From NCBI RefSeq assembly GCF_900115285.1, contig NZ_FOYW01000001.1, positions 640,655 through 704,654 of the forward strand: 64,000 nt of DNA, written 5' to 3'. Position 1 is the stretch's first letter. Every line of letters begins with the position of its first letter. Position numbers and translations under genes: made by a program. Origin of the DNA: Marinobacter daqiaonensis (GTDB lineage: Bacteria > Pseudomonadota > Gammaproteobacteria > Pseudomonadales > Oleiphilaceae). The notes below the pieces were generated by a model that worked only from the letters and a program-made list of their open reading frames with translations, ran no database searches and was not told the origin of the DNA. Positions 36,796-46,852 of the stretch are shown here, in pieces.

Positions 36796-37572
36796 ATGAA
36801 TAAGTCTGTGAGCGCTGTTGCCCTATTACTGGTAACCGCCGTCTTCATGGGAGGCTATAGCGAACAGGCCCGGTCTGAAGCTTCATCGGTAAAAAAAGAA
36901 ATTACCTCCGATGACGTGCAGCACGAATTCAAAAACCTTAACGATCGTTATAGCTATGCTTATGGCGCTGACCTGGCGGAGAAATTCAAGACAGAAGGCG
37001 TTGAATTGAATGTGGATATGATGGCTGAAGCAATGCGGGATGTGTTTGGTGACGGAGACAGGAAGATGTCGACGGGAGAAATCGCGGCCACAATAGATAT
37101 CTATATGAAAATTCATGAAAAGAAGAAAGAGGCAGAAAGAGCTGCCGCCGGGAAGGAAAACAAGAAAAAAAGCGAAGCTTTCATGGCGGAAAACGCCGGC
37201 AAAGACGGCATGGTCGTCACAGAGAGTGGCCTGCAATACAGGGTCATTTCCGAAGGCGATGGCGGGTATAGTCCCACAGAAGACGATGTAGTGACTGTTC
37301 ATTACCGAGGCACGTTTATCGACGGTACCGAGTTTGACAGTACCTACAGCCGTAACCAACCATACAGTGTTAAAGTCAGCAAACTCATCGAAGGCTGGGG
37401 GGAAGCGCTCCAACTGATGTCAGAGGGCGCAAAATGGGAACTATACGTTCCCGCTGAACTTGCCTACGGAGAGGAAGGATCCGGGGAATACATCGGACCA
37501 AATACTGCGCTGGTATTTGAGGTGGAATTACTCGACATCGAGGAAGGTCAGGAAAGCCAAAAGGACAGTTAG
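36796..37572 (+). CDS. FKBP-type peptidyl-prolyl isomerase (FkpA/Mip-like)
   Basis: The 258-aa protein has a signal peptide, a helical dimerisation region with YSYAYGADLAEKFK (about 40-140), a Lys-rich helix, and a C-terminal FKBP domain (about 150-250) with VTVHYRGTFIDGTEFDSTYSR, VSKLIEGWGEALQLM and YGEEGSG. This is the FkpA/Mip/FklB layout, a periplasmic protein-folding isomerase. AAAGGAG precedes the ATG. The long acidic C-terminus is a small extension. Confidence 0.9.
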   Translation: MNKSVSAVALLLVTAVFMGGYSEQARSEASSVKKEITSDDVQHEFKNLNDRYSYAYGADLAEKFKTEGVELNVDMMAEAMRDVFGDGDRKMSTGEIAATIDIYMKIHEKKKEAERAAAGKENKKKSEAFMAENAGKDGMVVTESGLQYRVISEGDGGYSPTEDDVVTVHYRGTFIDGTEFDSTYSRNQPYSVKVSKLIEGWGEALQLMSEGAKWELYVPAELAYGEEGSGEYIGPNTALVFEVELLDIEEGQESQKDS

Positions 37573-37663
37573 TACCGGGTGGCGACTACCCTGGATTCCG
37601 CGAGCCCTGTTATACTCGGCGGTGCCGGAAAAGCCCCCCAACACCCCTTCCCAGTGAGTCTCC

Positions 37664-38407
37664 ATGCCGCCCAACAAGCTGTACACTGACCTGTCAGGCT
37701 ATTACGACTTCATGTGTGCTGATATCGACTATCAGACCCAAAGCCAGGGTGTACGGCGACTCCACCAACTTCTGGGCTCCGATGGATGTCGTCACCTGGA
37801 CCTGGCCTGCGGCACTGGACCGCATATCCGACATTTCGTCGGGTTCGGCTACCAGAGCCAGGGGCTGGACATCAATCAGCCCATGCTGGACAGAGCCGCG
37901 TTACGCTGCCCTGAAGCCGGATTCATCCTGGGCGACATGTGTGACTCTGAATTAGACGGACCATACGATCTGGTTACCTGTTTTCTGTATTCCCTCCATT
38001 ACAGCAGCAACATTGACCAGCTGAAGTCCTGCATTGCCAACGTCCATAACGCGTTATCCACCAATGGCGTGTTCTGCTTCAATGCGGTGGATAAAACCAG
38101 GATCAATAACAGCTTGTGGGTGACACACACCGCAGAGCACGAGGGGGCGCGCTTTGAGTTCAGCTCGGGATGGTATTATCCCGGATATGGTGACAGGCAG
38201 GCCCTGAAACTGAGCATCAGGAGAACCGTCGGAGATACCACCGAGTCGTGGCAGGACGAGCATCCTATGGTGGCGTTAACCTTTGGGGAGTTGAGAGACA
38301 TTCTGGCACCCTGGTTCGAAGTCCATGTATTCGAGCATGACTACGGCAGGATAGTGCCCTGGGACAGACATTCCGGAAATGCCCTGTTTGCCTGCGTAAA
38401 AATCTGA
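37664..38407 (+). CDS. Class I SAM-dependent methyltransferase
   Basis: The 247-aa protein starts YTDLSGYYDFM and has motif I HLDLACGTGPHIRHF (about 42-56), an acidic residue in SQGLDINQPML, and DLVTCFLYSLHYS. This is the Rossmann-type methyltransferase fold; methyl acceptor unknown. It is cytoplasmic. It stands between the FKBP and MFS genes on the same strand, separated by about 90 and 200 bp. Confidence 0.85.
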   Translation: MPPNKLYTDLSGYYDFMCADIDYQTQSQGVRRLHQLLGSDGCRHLDLACGTGPHIRHFVGFGYQSQGLDINQPMLDRAALRCPEAGFILGDMCDSELDGPYDLVTCFLYSLHYSSNIDQLKSCIANVHNALSTNGVFCFNAVDKTRINNSLWVTHTAEHEGARFEFSSGWYYPGYGDRQALKLSIRRTVGDTTESWQDEHPMVALTFGELRDILAPWFEVHVFEHDYGRIVPWDRHSGNALFACVKI

Positions 38408-38606
38408 ACAACGCGCAGGGGGTGGATACACGGTTAATGGTTTTCACCGGGTTTGCCGCTGCCGGAAATGGAATGGGCGTCTACACTGACCCCAGAGAAC
38501 AGCAAGACGTGCACCAGTCTTCCATGACCTCTTTAGTACAACCTGGCGGGACGTTCGCGAAACCGGAACGGTTCAGCATTTCCGGGGACCATCTGACGGA
38601 GGCGGC

Positions 38607-39860
38607 ATGAAGTTTCCTTCGAGCACAGGGTTTGCGCTCTTCGGGGCGGCGCTGGTTGCCATCAGTTACGGGCTTGCCCGCTTTGCCTTCGGCCTGTTCG
38701 TCCCCCCTATCCGCGCTGAACTCGAATTAACGCCGTACGTGATAGGCATAATCGGTGCATTGCCGCTCGTCAGTTTCCTGCTGGCAACACTGGTGGCGCC
38801 GCTCGCCGCTGATCGTCTCGGTGCCCGCAATACCGCCATGCTGTCCGGTGGTTTCGGCGTTGTCGGTCTGGCGCTGATAAGCCAGTCCTCCGGACCACTT
38901 TCCCTAGGTGCAGGTGTGTTTGCCTGCGGTATATGTACCGGCCTGATGATGCCAGCCCTGACAGCTGCCATGCAGGCGCTGGTAAACCGTTCCCTGCATG
39001 GGCGCGTTAGTGCGGTGATGAACGCGGGGACCAGTATTGGCGTGGCCGTTGCCGTACCGGCCGTCCTCTTCCTGGCCGGCGCCTGGCGTTACGCGTATCT
39101 CTCCTTTGCCATACTCGCCGGAATCGGTGTGGTTGCTGCGTGGTATTTCATACCCTCCGTGTCGAGAATCATCCCATCGGACGCCGCACCCCCGCCTCCG
39201 ATCAATGCCCTGCAATGGTCGCGCCTGTTCAGGCTGTCGCTCTTTGCATTTGTCATGGGTTTCGTCTCTTCCGCCTACTGGATTTTCGCGCCGGACCTGG
39301 TGGTCACGCTCGGCGACCTCCCACCGACTGCAACCGGATGGCTTTGGCTGGCGGTTGGTATCGCCGGTCTTGGCGGAGCGGTGGTGGCCGACCTCGCCGA
39401 TCGCAACAATCCCGCGATCACCCATGCACTGATGCTGATGATGTTGGCGGCAAGCCTGGCGCTGCTCGCCGCCAGCCCTGGCCAGTTGCTGATTGCGGCG
39501 TTTTCCGCCCTCGTCTTCGGGCTGGCGTACATGAGCCTGACAGGCCTCTATCTCATGACCGGCATCCGCTTACTGCCGGGCCGACTGGCGCTGGGGCCAG
39601 TGTTCCCTTTCATGGCCGTATCGCTCGGACAGGCAACCGGCTCACCCCTGCTCGGCACATTGGTGAGCAGATTTGGTTACGCCGATGCGTTTGCCATGTT
39701 CGCTGCGATTGGCATCCTGGTGGCTCTCCTGTCGCCACTCTACCCGCGCCACATCGAACATGAGCCCGTGGAGGAGATTGAGGAAGAGACGGGCCTCCAG
39801 GCGGCATACGATTACCAGCTTCAGGATGAGGAGGGGGAGCCAATCCGGTCTGAATCCTGA
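38607..39860 (+). CDS. MFS transporter (YbfB/YjiJ-like)
   Basis: The 417-aa protein has about twelve membrane helices. The first part, ISYGLARFAFGLFVPPIRAEL, is typical of the YbfB/YjiJ group, and DRLGARNTAM is the MFS motif A loop. The C-terminal ~35 residues are very acidic (EPVEEIEEE...). Substrate unknown; an efflux role is likely. GGAGG precedes the ATG. Confidence 0.82.
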   Translation: MKFPSSTGFALFGAALVAISYGLARFAFGLFVPPIRAELELTPYVIGIIGALPLVSFLLATLVAPLAADRLGARNTAMLSGGFGVVGLALISQSSGPLSLGAGVFACGICTGLMMPALTAAMQALVNRSLHGRVSAVMNAGTSIGVAVAVPAVLFLAGAWRYAYLSFAILAGIGVVAAWYFIPSVSRIIPSDAAPPPPINALQWSRLFRLSLFAFVMGFVSSAYWIFAPDLVVTLGDLPPTATGWLWLAVGIAGLGGAVVADLADRNNPAITHALMLMMLAASLALLAASPGQLLIAAFSALVFGLAYMSLTGLYLMTGIRLLPGRLALGPVFPFMAVSLGQATGSPLLGTLVSRFGYADAFAMFAAIGILVALLSPLYPRHIEHEPVEEIEEETGLQAAYDYQLQDEEGEPIRSES

Positions 39861-40067
39861 CCCTGGGCAGCTTCACCCATCATTTTTTTCATGGCAAGGC
39901 GCGCCCTTGAGGGTCGCCGCCCCTTCACAAGTCTTAAGCTTCTGTAAAGGGCCATTTGGTATAGTTTTTTAAAAACACGAACCGTGGCACACTTCGTCTT
40001 TTCTAGTGGTTGTCGGTCTTACGCTGTGTCCGAACACTGATCACCCATAAGTTCGAGCACCCGCACC

Positions 40068-40505
40068 ATGTATTTTGAAAACCTGTTTGACAGCAGTTAC
40101 GAACGCATCCGCCAGCAGGGCGACGCCTTTTTCGAGGCCTTCTACCAACGCTTTCTGGCCTCTTCGTGCCTGGTACGGCAGAAGTTCTACCATACCGACA
40201 TGGTGGCCCAGCGCCGCATGCTCAAGAAGTCGTTCTACTCCATGGTGGTATTCTATGCCACGGGATCCGCTGACGGTGTCCTGGTCGAGATTGGCCACAG
40301 TCACAGCGCACGTCGCTACAACGTCATCCCCGCCCTTTACGATTTCTGGCTGGAGAGCCTGATCGCAACCATCCGACAGTTTGACTCCCAATGCGACGAT
40401 GACGTGGAGTTGGCCTGGCGACTGGTACTGAGCCCTGGCATCACCTATCTGAAGTTCAAATACGACCATTCCGGCGTGCCTTCGGAGCCCCGGAGATCGG
40501 CCTGA
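40068..40505 (+). CDS. Globin family protein
   Basis: The 145-aa protein is a single-domain globin: helix A/B region FDSSYERIRQQGDAFFEAFY, the E-helix part MLKKSFYSMVVFY, and a probable proximal His in IGHSHSARRYNVIPALYDFW. The short length suits haem sensing or oxygen/NO handling. There is no membrane segment. No clear ribosome site is seen. The following gene is convergent. Confidence 0.75.
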   Translation: MYFENLFDSSYERIRQQGDAFFEAFYQRFLASSCLVRQKFYHTDMVAQRRMLKKSFYSMVVFYATGSADGVLVEIGHSHSARRYNVIPALYDFWLESLIATIRQFDSQCDDDVELAWRLVLSPGITYLKFKYDHSGVPSEPRRSA

Positions 40506-40528
40506 GTCTGACAGCGGATCGGCTGCTC

Positions 40529-42190
40529 TCAGTCCGCCTCAACGTCGTCTGCCGGGTCGATGCGAATGACCTCGCCGGATTTCCCGTCGGTCAGCAGGTA
40601 GAGTTCACCCTCCTCGCCGACGACGACGTCGCGAATGCGCTTGTCGAGCTCGTGAAACAGGCGCTGGTCGGATACAAGATCGCCGTCTTCGAGCTTCAGC
40701 CGGAACACGCCGCGGCCGGCGAGACCACTGACGAGCAGGTCGCCGTTGAACTCCGGAAAACCATCGCCCCGGTAAACCGTAATGCCGGACGGCGCGATCG
40801 AAGGTGTCCAGTGGTTCAGGGGCCCCCGCATGCCCTCAAGCTCTTCATGGGGCGTAATGCTGGAGCCGGGATAGTTTATGCCCTCGGTCGCCAGCGGCCA
40901 GCCGTAGTTCACCCCGGGCTCGATGATATTGACCTCGTCGCCACCGTAGGGCCCGTGTTCGCTCTCGTACAGCCGCCCGGACTCGGCGTGGTAGAAAAGT
41001 CCCTGCGGATTTCGATGCCCGTAACTGTAGATCTCTGGCCGCTTACCCTCCTGTCCGACGAACGGGTTGTCCTCCGGCACGGAGCCGTCCATGTTCAGCC
41101 GGACCAGTTTGCCGAGGTGATTGCCCAGGTCCTGAGCATCCTCGCGGTAGTCGAAACCGTCGCCAACCGACACGACCATCGTGTCATCGGGAAGAAACTC
41201 TATGCGCGAGCCGAACTGGACGCCGGTGTCCTTCAGCGGCTCAGCCTGGAAGATTCGCCGGAAGTCTCGCAGCTCGCCGCCATGGAGCTCGCCGCGCCCG
41301 ACACACAGATTGTTGGCGTCGCTTGAGCCACAGGCATAGCTCAGGAAGATGGTTCGGTCCCGCTCGAAATCCGGTGAAAGCGCCATGTCCAGCAATCCGC
41401 CCTGGACGCCGATAAATACTTCGGGAACACCCTCCAGCGGCTGTTTGAGGAGCGCTCCTTCGACATCAATGATGCGGATGTTGCCGCTACGTTCGGTGAC
41501 CAGCCGCCGCCCGTCGGGGAGTTGCACCATACTCCACGGCTGGTCGAGGCCGTCCACGAGGATGGCGACCCGGTAGTTTTCCAGCGGATAATCGTCGATT
41601 TTCAGCTGGCGCTCCGGCCGCATCGAAAGATGGAGGGCAAACGCAGCGATCAGGATGACGATCGGAAACGCCAGGTGAGTCCAGGTGAATCCTTTCTGGG
41701 AGCGGAACTCCGGCCGGCCGCTGGTGAGCGCAAAGACCCATGCTCCGATAATGCCAGTCACCATCATAGCCACGAAGCCGACGATGTTACGTGTTGCCGA
41801 GATCAGCGTCGGAATCGCGGACACCTCGTTGGCGGCGAGGAACGCGACGGCCAGGCCCACGGCACCCGAAGTGCCCAGCAGTACGGAGCGCAACCCGGGC
41901 CATTTGCGCGCCAGCCATAACGCCCCGGGAAAGGCACACAGGAACGCGACGCCGACGATCAACCCGTAGAACGGCGCGAACGTGATCAGGTCCTGGATGA
42001 TCGTCCGCCGCCATTCTTCCCAGGTCGAGTAGGTTCCCATCTCAAGGACATTGATAAGATTCAGCGTGGACTGAACCAGCGAGCCGAGCACGGAGGTGAC
42101 CAGCACGGCGAGCAGCCAGGGCAGCAGATTGCGCCCCAGCACCCGCCAGGAGTTCTTGAGCGTCTTGTGAGTCAGATAGTCAATGGCCAT
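40529..42190 (-). CDS. Membrane-anchored PQQ-type sugar dehydrogenase
   Basis: The 553-aa protein combines about five N-terminal membrane helices (residues ~20-190) with a C-terminal six-bladed propeller of the soluble aldose dehydrogenase family (about 205-545). The propeller shows GLDQPWSMVQLPDGR, VGVQGGLLDMALSPDF (as IGVQGG...), YSYGHRNPQGL and HGPYGGDEVN. These enzymes bind PQQ and oxidise sugars in the periplasm. Most are secreted by a signal peptide, so the multi-helix membrane part is unusual. AAGGA precedes the ATG. Confidence 0.82.
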   Translation of the reverse strand: MAIDYLTHKTLKNSWRVLGRNLLPWLLAVLVTSVLGSLVQSTLNLINVLEMGTYSTWEEWRRTIIQDLITFAPFYGLIVGVAFLCAFPGALWLARKWPGLRSVLLGTSGAVGLAVAFLAANEVSAIPTLISATRNIVGFVAMMVTGIIGAWVFALTSGRPEFRSQKGFTWTHLAFPIVILIAAFALHLSMRPERQLKIDDYPLENYRVAILVDGLDQPWSMVQLPDGRRLVTERSGNIRIIDVEGALLKQPLEGVPEVFIGVQGGLLDMALSPDFERDRTIFLSYACGSSDANNLCVGRGELHGGELRDFRRIFQAEPLKDTGVQFGSRIEFLPDDTMVVSVGDGFDYREDAQDLGNHLGKLVRLNMDGSVPEDNPFVGQEGKRPEIYSYGHRNPQGLFYHAESGRLYESEHGPYGGDEVNIIEPGVNYGWPLATEGINYPGSSITPHEELEGMRGPLNHWTPSIAPSGITVYRGDGFPEFNGDLLVSGLAGRGVFRLKLEDGDLVSDQRLFHELDKRIRDVVVGEEGELYLLTDGKSGEVIRIDPADDVEAD

Positions 42191-42213
42191 GCGATTCCTT
42201 GCGTTTGGCCGCC

Positions 42214-42531
42214 TCAGCGGGAAAGACGTACCTCACTGAACTGGATGAGCGGCTTGACGTTGGTGTAGTTCCCGATGTCCTGCGCCAGCTCTTCCCGGTG
42301 CGGGTCCAGGGCTTTCTCATAGGCCTCTGACGAGTCAGCAAGAAAATGGCACATCGCGAAAAATGGTGGCCGGGGTCCCTGGCTGCCCGCGCCGATGCCA
42401 TGATCCACCCATACCCCTTTCACCGCGGAGCCGAGTCTGTCCAGAGCCAGCGGTATATGCGAATCCAGGTAGTATCCCAGGTCAAACCAGGCGCCCTGCT
42501 CATTGGGATAAAGAATGGTGACCCTGATCAT
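42214..42531 (-). CDS. EthD family protein
   Basis: The 105-aa protein matches EthD dimeric alpha-beta barrels: MIRVTILYPNEQGAWFDLGYY, DSHIPLA and a C-terminal VKPLIQFSEV. Members are small accessory proteins of oxidative degradation routes or ester-bond chemistry. GAGGAG precedes the ATG at 42531; the longer frame to 42915 is a shadow of the FadL gene. It lies between FadL and the sugar dehydrogenase on the same strand and may be cotranscribed. Confidence 0.82.
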   Translation of the reverse strand: MIRVTILYPNEQGAWFDLGYYLDSHIPLALDRLGSAVKGVWVDHGIGAGSQGPRPPFFAMCHFLADSSEAYEKALDPHREELAQDIGNYTNVKPLIQFSEVRLSR

Positions 42532-42598
42532 TGCGATCTCTCCTCTGCAGAGGTGCCATTGCCCTCGGGGAAACCCCGGGGCAGCGTAAAACGCTGGC

Positions 42599-43966
42599 TC
42601 AGAACCGCCAGTTGGCCTGAATCCCGACAATATTCGCCTGAGAGTCAAAGTTACCCCGCAGCCGATTACCCTGCTCGACCTTGTTGATCTGGCTGTCGTC
42701 CACGAAGAGGTGGGCATAGCCGACATCCACCGAGGCGTTGCGGGAGAAAGCGTAGTTGAAGCCGACACTGGTCCAGAATCGGTCCTGGTCGGGAATGCGA
42801 ACGCTGACAAATTCCTGGTCAGTCTGGGGCGCTTCGTCGAAGGCGAGACCGAAACGCCAGGTCCACGGTCCCTGGGGCTCGAAGCTGGCGCCCAGGGCAT
42901 AACGCATGGTGTCATCGTATTGCAGATTGAGATTGTCGATGGTCTGGTTACTGTCGATGTTGACGATACCGATTTCCTTTACGGAGCTCCATTCGGTCCA
43001 TGCGATGTCAGCGTGAAGCTGCCATGCTTCAGTCAGCCGGTGTGAGGCGCTCAGGGTGAGTGTGTCCGGTAGTTCCAGGTCCGCTTCGACGTTACCGTCA
43101 ATGGCCTGACCCGTGGCACTGCAGGCGGGATCCGAGGCACAGGTGGACGAAGGCGAAAAGTCGGCATCACCCTCGATGGTAAAGTCCCCGCCCTGGCGCC
43201 ATACCAGGCCGACACGAGTTCCCTGGAGTGGCCGCCAATGGACGCTCAGGTCCGCCACCACGTCGCTGTCATCGCCCTCGATCTCCACGCTGCTGTCCGC
43301 TGGACGGTTGCCCGGTCCACCGTGAGCCGCGGCGCAGGTCGGGGCCGTGGCGCCAGGCGCGGCCAGGCAGGCCGCAAAGGAGTCCACTTCGTTCTCAAGG
43401 GTGGTATCGATGCGCTGGTAACTGAGCCCAAAACCAACGGAAAGCTGGCCGGTGACCTCAAACGCGAAGGTAGGGTTGATATTGAGAACCTGAAGTTCAC
43501 TTTTGGTGCCGTGGTAACGTCCGATCCAGCCATTGTCGTATTCCGTTACCAGACCAAAAGGGGCATTGATGCCCAGACCGAAACGCCAGCGGTCGGCAAT
43601 CGGCTGCACGAAGTAGAGATTCGGGACAAACCCCATCTCGTCGGTTTCGCCGCTGCTCCCGCTCAGGGGCTGCTGAAGGGGGCTGCCATCGGCAGCCGTT
43701 GAGCCCTCATTGTCAAAGCTTGATTCGACATGTATCAGGTGACCTGCCGCTGAGACTTCCCGTCTACCCAGCTCCGTCATTCCAGCCGGGTTGAAAAAGA
43801 CCGTGGTCGCGTCGTTGGCCGCTGAGGCAGTGCCGGAGAAAGCGGTGCCCAGCCTGGCAGGACTCTGTTCGAGAATCTGGAACGAGGATGCCTGTGAGGC
43901 CGCAGGAATCAGCCCCATCAGCCCCGCGGCTGCAACAGCTATTCTGAATCCGTTTTGAGGTTTCAT
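42599..43966 (-). CDS. OmpP1/FadL family outer-membrane transporter
   Basis: The 455-aa protein has a signal peptide ending near PAASQASSF and a FadL N-terminal plug: FQILEQSPARLGTAFSGTASAANDATTVFFNPAGM. The C-terminus ends in a barrel strand with terminal Phe (IQANWRF). FadL proteins move long-chain fatty acids or hydrocarbons across the outer membrane, which suits an oil- or lipid-using marine bacterium. I took the ATG at 43966, where the signal peptide begins; GGAG lies upstream. Confidence 0.9.
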   Translation of the reverse strand: MKPQNGFRIAVAAAGLMGLIPAASQASSFQILEQSPARLGTAFSGTASAANDATTVFFNPAGMTELGRREVSAAGHLIHVESSFDNEGSTAADGSPLQQPLSGSSGETDEMGFVPNLYFVQPIADRWRFGLGINAPFGLVTEYDNGWIGRYHGTKSELQVLNINPTFAFEVTGQLSVGFGLSYQRIDTTLENEVDSFAACLAAPGATAPTCAAAHGGPGNRPADSSVEIEGDDSDVVADLSVHWRPLQGTRVGLVWRQGGDFTIEGDADFSPSSTCASDPACSATGQAIDGNVEADLELPDTLTLSASHRLTEAWQLHADIAWTEWSSVKEIGIVNIDSNQTIDNLNLQYDDTMRYALGASFEPQGPWTWRFGLAFDEAPQTDQEFVSVRIPDQDRFWTSVGFNYAFSRNASVDVGYAHLFVDDSQINKVEQGNRLRGNFDSQANIVGIQANWRF

Positions 43967-44187
43967 AGACTGGCACTCCGTCGGTACGTTTGCACATGCC
44001 GGGAGCACAGAAGCGGAACCGGTATCCAGGAAGTAGCTTCAGGCTTCTGGGGGAAACCGCTATTTGTGCCTGACCTTGCCTGAGCTTAGCCAAGGTGTCA
44101 CAAAAAACCAGCGCGTCAGGTCAAAACGACAAAAAATCAGGAAAGATCTATGTTTCGATGGCCCTTGAAACAGAACTGTCCCGGTTT

Positions 44188-44868
44188 TCAGGCGTGATGA
44201 TAGTGCATTCGATAGGCGCGATAGAAGTTGACCAAACCGCCTGTAAGGAACAGTACGCTGGCGAAAATGAACTGACCGGCCAGATAGGTAAACAGTATCT
44301 GGGGGAGGTTCAGGTGGCCCGAGCGCCAGAGGTAGGGAATCGAGGGGATCAGAAACAGAATCGAGCCAATGATGAAACAGATAGCAACGGCGTTCAGGAG
44401 TTGCAGGCAAATCATCGTTCCTGCCTCAGTGATCTGAGTCACACTGATCGTCGCGCCGGCAGCGAAAAGCGCGCTGCCAATGATGAAGCACCAGGCCGCC
44501 AAGGCTTCGCTGAACACACCCGGCAGAAAAAAAACGCTACCGAGCAGGAATAGAACGCTGGCGGTAACGTGGCCAGTCAGGGTAAGAAATTCGAGAGTCG
44601 TCTTGAGGCCCCGTTGCCTGTTGTGGCGGTAGTAAATCACCGTTTCGACGAAATCATGCAGCGTAACTCCCAGATAGCTCAGCGAACCGATAATGAACAG
44701 CCACGGGCCTGCTGTAGAATACTCATCAAAGCCGGGCAGAAAAAAGACGCTGCCCATGACGAAGCAAAGTGCTCCGACGATGTAGGTAGAGGCATTTAGT
44801 CCCTCCCAGAAGAAGCTCGTCGATCCTGACTTGTAGCTGCGTTTTCGATTTGTAATGTGATGGGCCAT
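44188..44868 (-). CDS. YrhK-like membrane protein
   Basis: The ~226-aa protein has about six membrane helices with repeated GSVFFLPG and FIIGS motifs, the pattern of YrhK-domain proteins. Two such domains are present in tandem. The role is unknown. The ATG at 44868 lies two bases after the stop of the preceding DUF4396 gene, so translation is probably coupled. The longer frame from 44907 overlaps that gene. Confidence 0.75.
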   Translation of the reverse strand: MAHHITNRKRSYKSGSTSFFWEGLNASTYIVGALCFVMGSVFFLPGFDEYSTAGPWLFIIGSLSYLGVTLHDFVETVIYYRHNRQRGLKTTLEFLTLTGHVTASVLFLLGSVFFLPGVFSEALAAWCFIIGSALFAAGATISVTQITEAGTMICLQLLNAVAICFIIGSILFLIPSIPYLWRSGHLNLPQILFTYLAGQFIFASVLFLTGGLVNFYRAYRMHYHHA

Positions 44869-44870
44869 AA

Positions 44871-45605
44871 CTACATTGCTTCTTTGGTGCCTCGTTTGAT
44901 CAGCCACCAGTTAACGGGATAAGACGTCAGAAAGCCAAAAATCATGGCGATCTGCATCATGAACCAGAACTCCGCTGACGACACGGCCAGTTTATAGTTC
45001 AGTACGACAGCAAAGAGATAAAAGTGGGCAAATGCCATGAAGCCATACATTCCGATTTGCCATGCAGTTAACGACAGAAAGTCTGCCTTGGTAGCCTGCA
45101 CCAGCCCTTTGCCAGGGGACAGTCCGCGCATCGGTACAATGGTGAAGTATTGAAAGGCAATACCCAGGATGAAGGCCAGCAGGTAGTCAAAGCCCCAGAC
45201 CGCAAATATTTTCTCGTCGAAAATTGTTTTCCATCCGAACCAGATAGCAATGACTGGAAAAAATAACGCCACGGACTCAGCGATGATGTCGCCCAGCGTG
45301 CAGCCACTGCCACAGTGGAGAGTGCCTTTGGCGACCTTCAACGGGAAAGGCGTCTGTTGCACGTGGGGTGGAGTTTCGTTCTTTTCCATCGCCGGGTGAG
45401 CTATTTCGTGAGCCGCCAGGCGGCCGTAACTGAGGTAAAAAGCAACGATAAACACATGACCGAATAAGGCGCATATCGGCCAGACGTAGTTCATGATCCT
45501 CATATGCTGGGGATGGCGGATCACATCCAGGGTGATGTACCCGGCGCAAGCAAAACCTGTCAGTAACGATATCCAGCTAACGACGTATAGCCAATCAGGT
45601 AACAT
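44871..45605 (-). CDS. DUF4396 membrane protein
   Basis: The 244-aa protein has about seven membrane helices and the DUF4396 signature HCGSGCTLGDIIAE near residue 97, followed by AFQYFTIVPMRGL. The conserved Cys and His residues suggest metal or haem binding in the membrane; no function is established. AAAGGAG is well placed before the ATG. It is the first gene of a two-gene operon with the YrhK-like gene. Confidence 0.85.
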   Translation of the reverse strand: MLPDWLYVVSWISLLTGFACAGYITLDVIRHPQHMRIMNYVWPICALFGHVFIVAFYLSYGRLAAHEIAHPAMEKNETPPHVQQTPFPLKVAKGTLHCGSGCTLGDIIAESVALFFPVIAIWFGWKTIFDEKIFAVWGFDYLLAFILGIAFQYFTIVPMRGLSPGKGLVQATKADFLSLTAWQIGMYGFMAFAHFYLFAVVLNYKLAVSSAEFWFMMQIAMIFGFLTSYPVNWWLIKRGTKEAM

Positions 45606-45751
45606 TTGGAACTCCTTTTCCTGTTTTCGTAAAACACGTTTCGCCCTCGACTTGTCACTGCGGGCCTTACCTAGCCTTACCTGGCCCTGGTGGCAACGTC
45701 GGTGCGGTATCCCACCAAGCGAAAGCGGAAGATGCAGTAGCCTGATCTGGA

Positions 45752-46852
45752 TTAGCCGCTGTTTTTCGCGGCCTCTATTGCCCGCTTCGCTTCCTTGATG
45801 AGTTCTCTATCAGTCTGAGGTGGCGGCCTTGCATCGTGTCCACTGATGCGGCAGAACTTTCCCAGGAACGGGTAATGGTCGGACCCGAACGATGGTAGCC
45901 GCTCCAGAGAAAGCGTAGCAAACCCTGGCTCGTGGAAAATGTGGTCCAGTGGCCAGGACATCCACACGGAGTTCGCACTGAACGTGGGAAGATAGCCGTG
46001 GCCACGGCGCGGCTCCTCAAGATAGCCAATCTGGCGCATCCGTTTGACGGCACTCTCCCAGGGCGTCGCGTTGAAATCACCCGCAACGATACCGGTCCTC
46101 TCGCTCTCACGCAGGAGCAAAGCTGCCTTGAAGAGCACCGCGTCGCGGCCCAACGTCGTATTTGACTGCCGGGGTGTGGGCGGGCGCGGATGAACTCCAA
46201 GAAAATCCACGGTTTCTCCGCTGGCCAGCCTTACCCCTGTGACAATCTGGGGGGTGTCCTGCCCCGCCAGGAACCTGATCTTTGGCGATTCAAGGGAGAG
46301 CCGGGAGAACAGATGAATGCCGAAGGAAGAATCCGAGACGTGGGAAACTGAATGGGGCATGGTCTCCTCCAGCGGAGACAGGGCCTCATTCCACTTTTCA
46401 TTCGTCTCCATGGCCAGAAACAGATCTGGCTCTACCTGACGGACCAGGTCGAGCAGACGGCCGTCAGGATCATTGCGCATTTTCACGTTTGCGATCATGA
46501 CCGACATGGTGCTTCCTGGTCGGCATTCAGCAACGGGAAAATCCTTTCCCGACTGAAAGTAAGGGAACAGGACAAAGCCATGATAGGCCAGAGCCGAGAA
46601 AATAAGGATCATCGCCAGGGCCGCCATGTTCCGGAAGTACCGGAAATAGAGCATTACTGGCAAGGCCAGTATCAGCAGCGCTACCGCCTCTTGCAGCCGG
46701 GGAAAATCAAGAATCCGCACCCACCAGCGATTGGTGTCAATCAGCGGAACAAAGCTCAACGTTGCGAACAGAAGAACAAGTGAAAAGACGAATCCAAAGC
46801 CGACCTTGTGTTTTACGCTTCTCTGGTGGACGTTTCCCGAGTCGTGCGTCAC
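45752..46852 (-). CDS. Membrane-bound endonuclease/exonuclease/phosphatase family protein
   Basis: The 366-aa protein has three membrane helices in the first ~100 residues and an EEP catalytic domain (about 115-345). The metal-site motifs are IANVKMRN, FLAMETN, FLGVHPRP, GDFNATPW, PLDHIF and GSDHYP. The active site faces outside the cytoplasm, so the substrate may be a phosphodiester in the envelope or extracellular DNA. The GTG start at 46852 follows GGAGAGG. Confidence 0.85.
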   Translation of the reverse strand: MTHDSGNVHQRSVKHKVGFGFVFSLVLLFATLSFVPLIDTNRWWVRILDFPRLQEAVALLILALPVMLYFRYFRNMAALAMILIFSALAYHGFVLFPYFQSGKDFPVAECRPGSTMSVMIANVKMRNDPDGRLLDLVRQVEPDLFLAMETNEKWNEALSPLEETMPHSVSHVSDSSFGIHLFSRLSLESPKIRFLAGQDTPQIVTGVRLASGETVDFLGVHPRPPTPRQSNTTLGRDAVLFKAALLLRESERTGIVAGDFNATPWESAVKRMRQIGYLEEPRRGHGYLPTFSANSVWMSWPLDHIFHEPGFATLSLERLPSFGSDHYPFLGKFCRISGHDARPPPQTDRELIKEAKRAIEAAKNSG

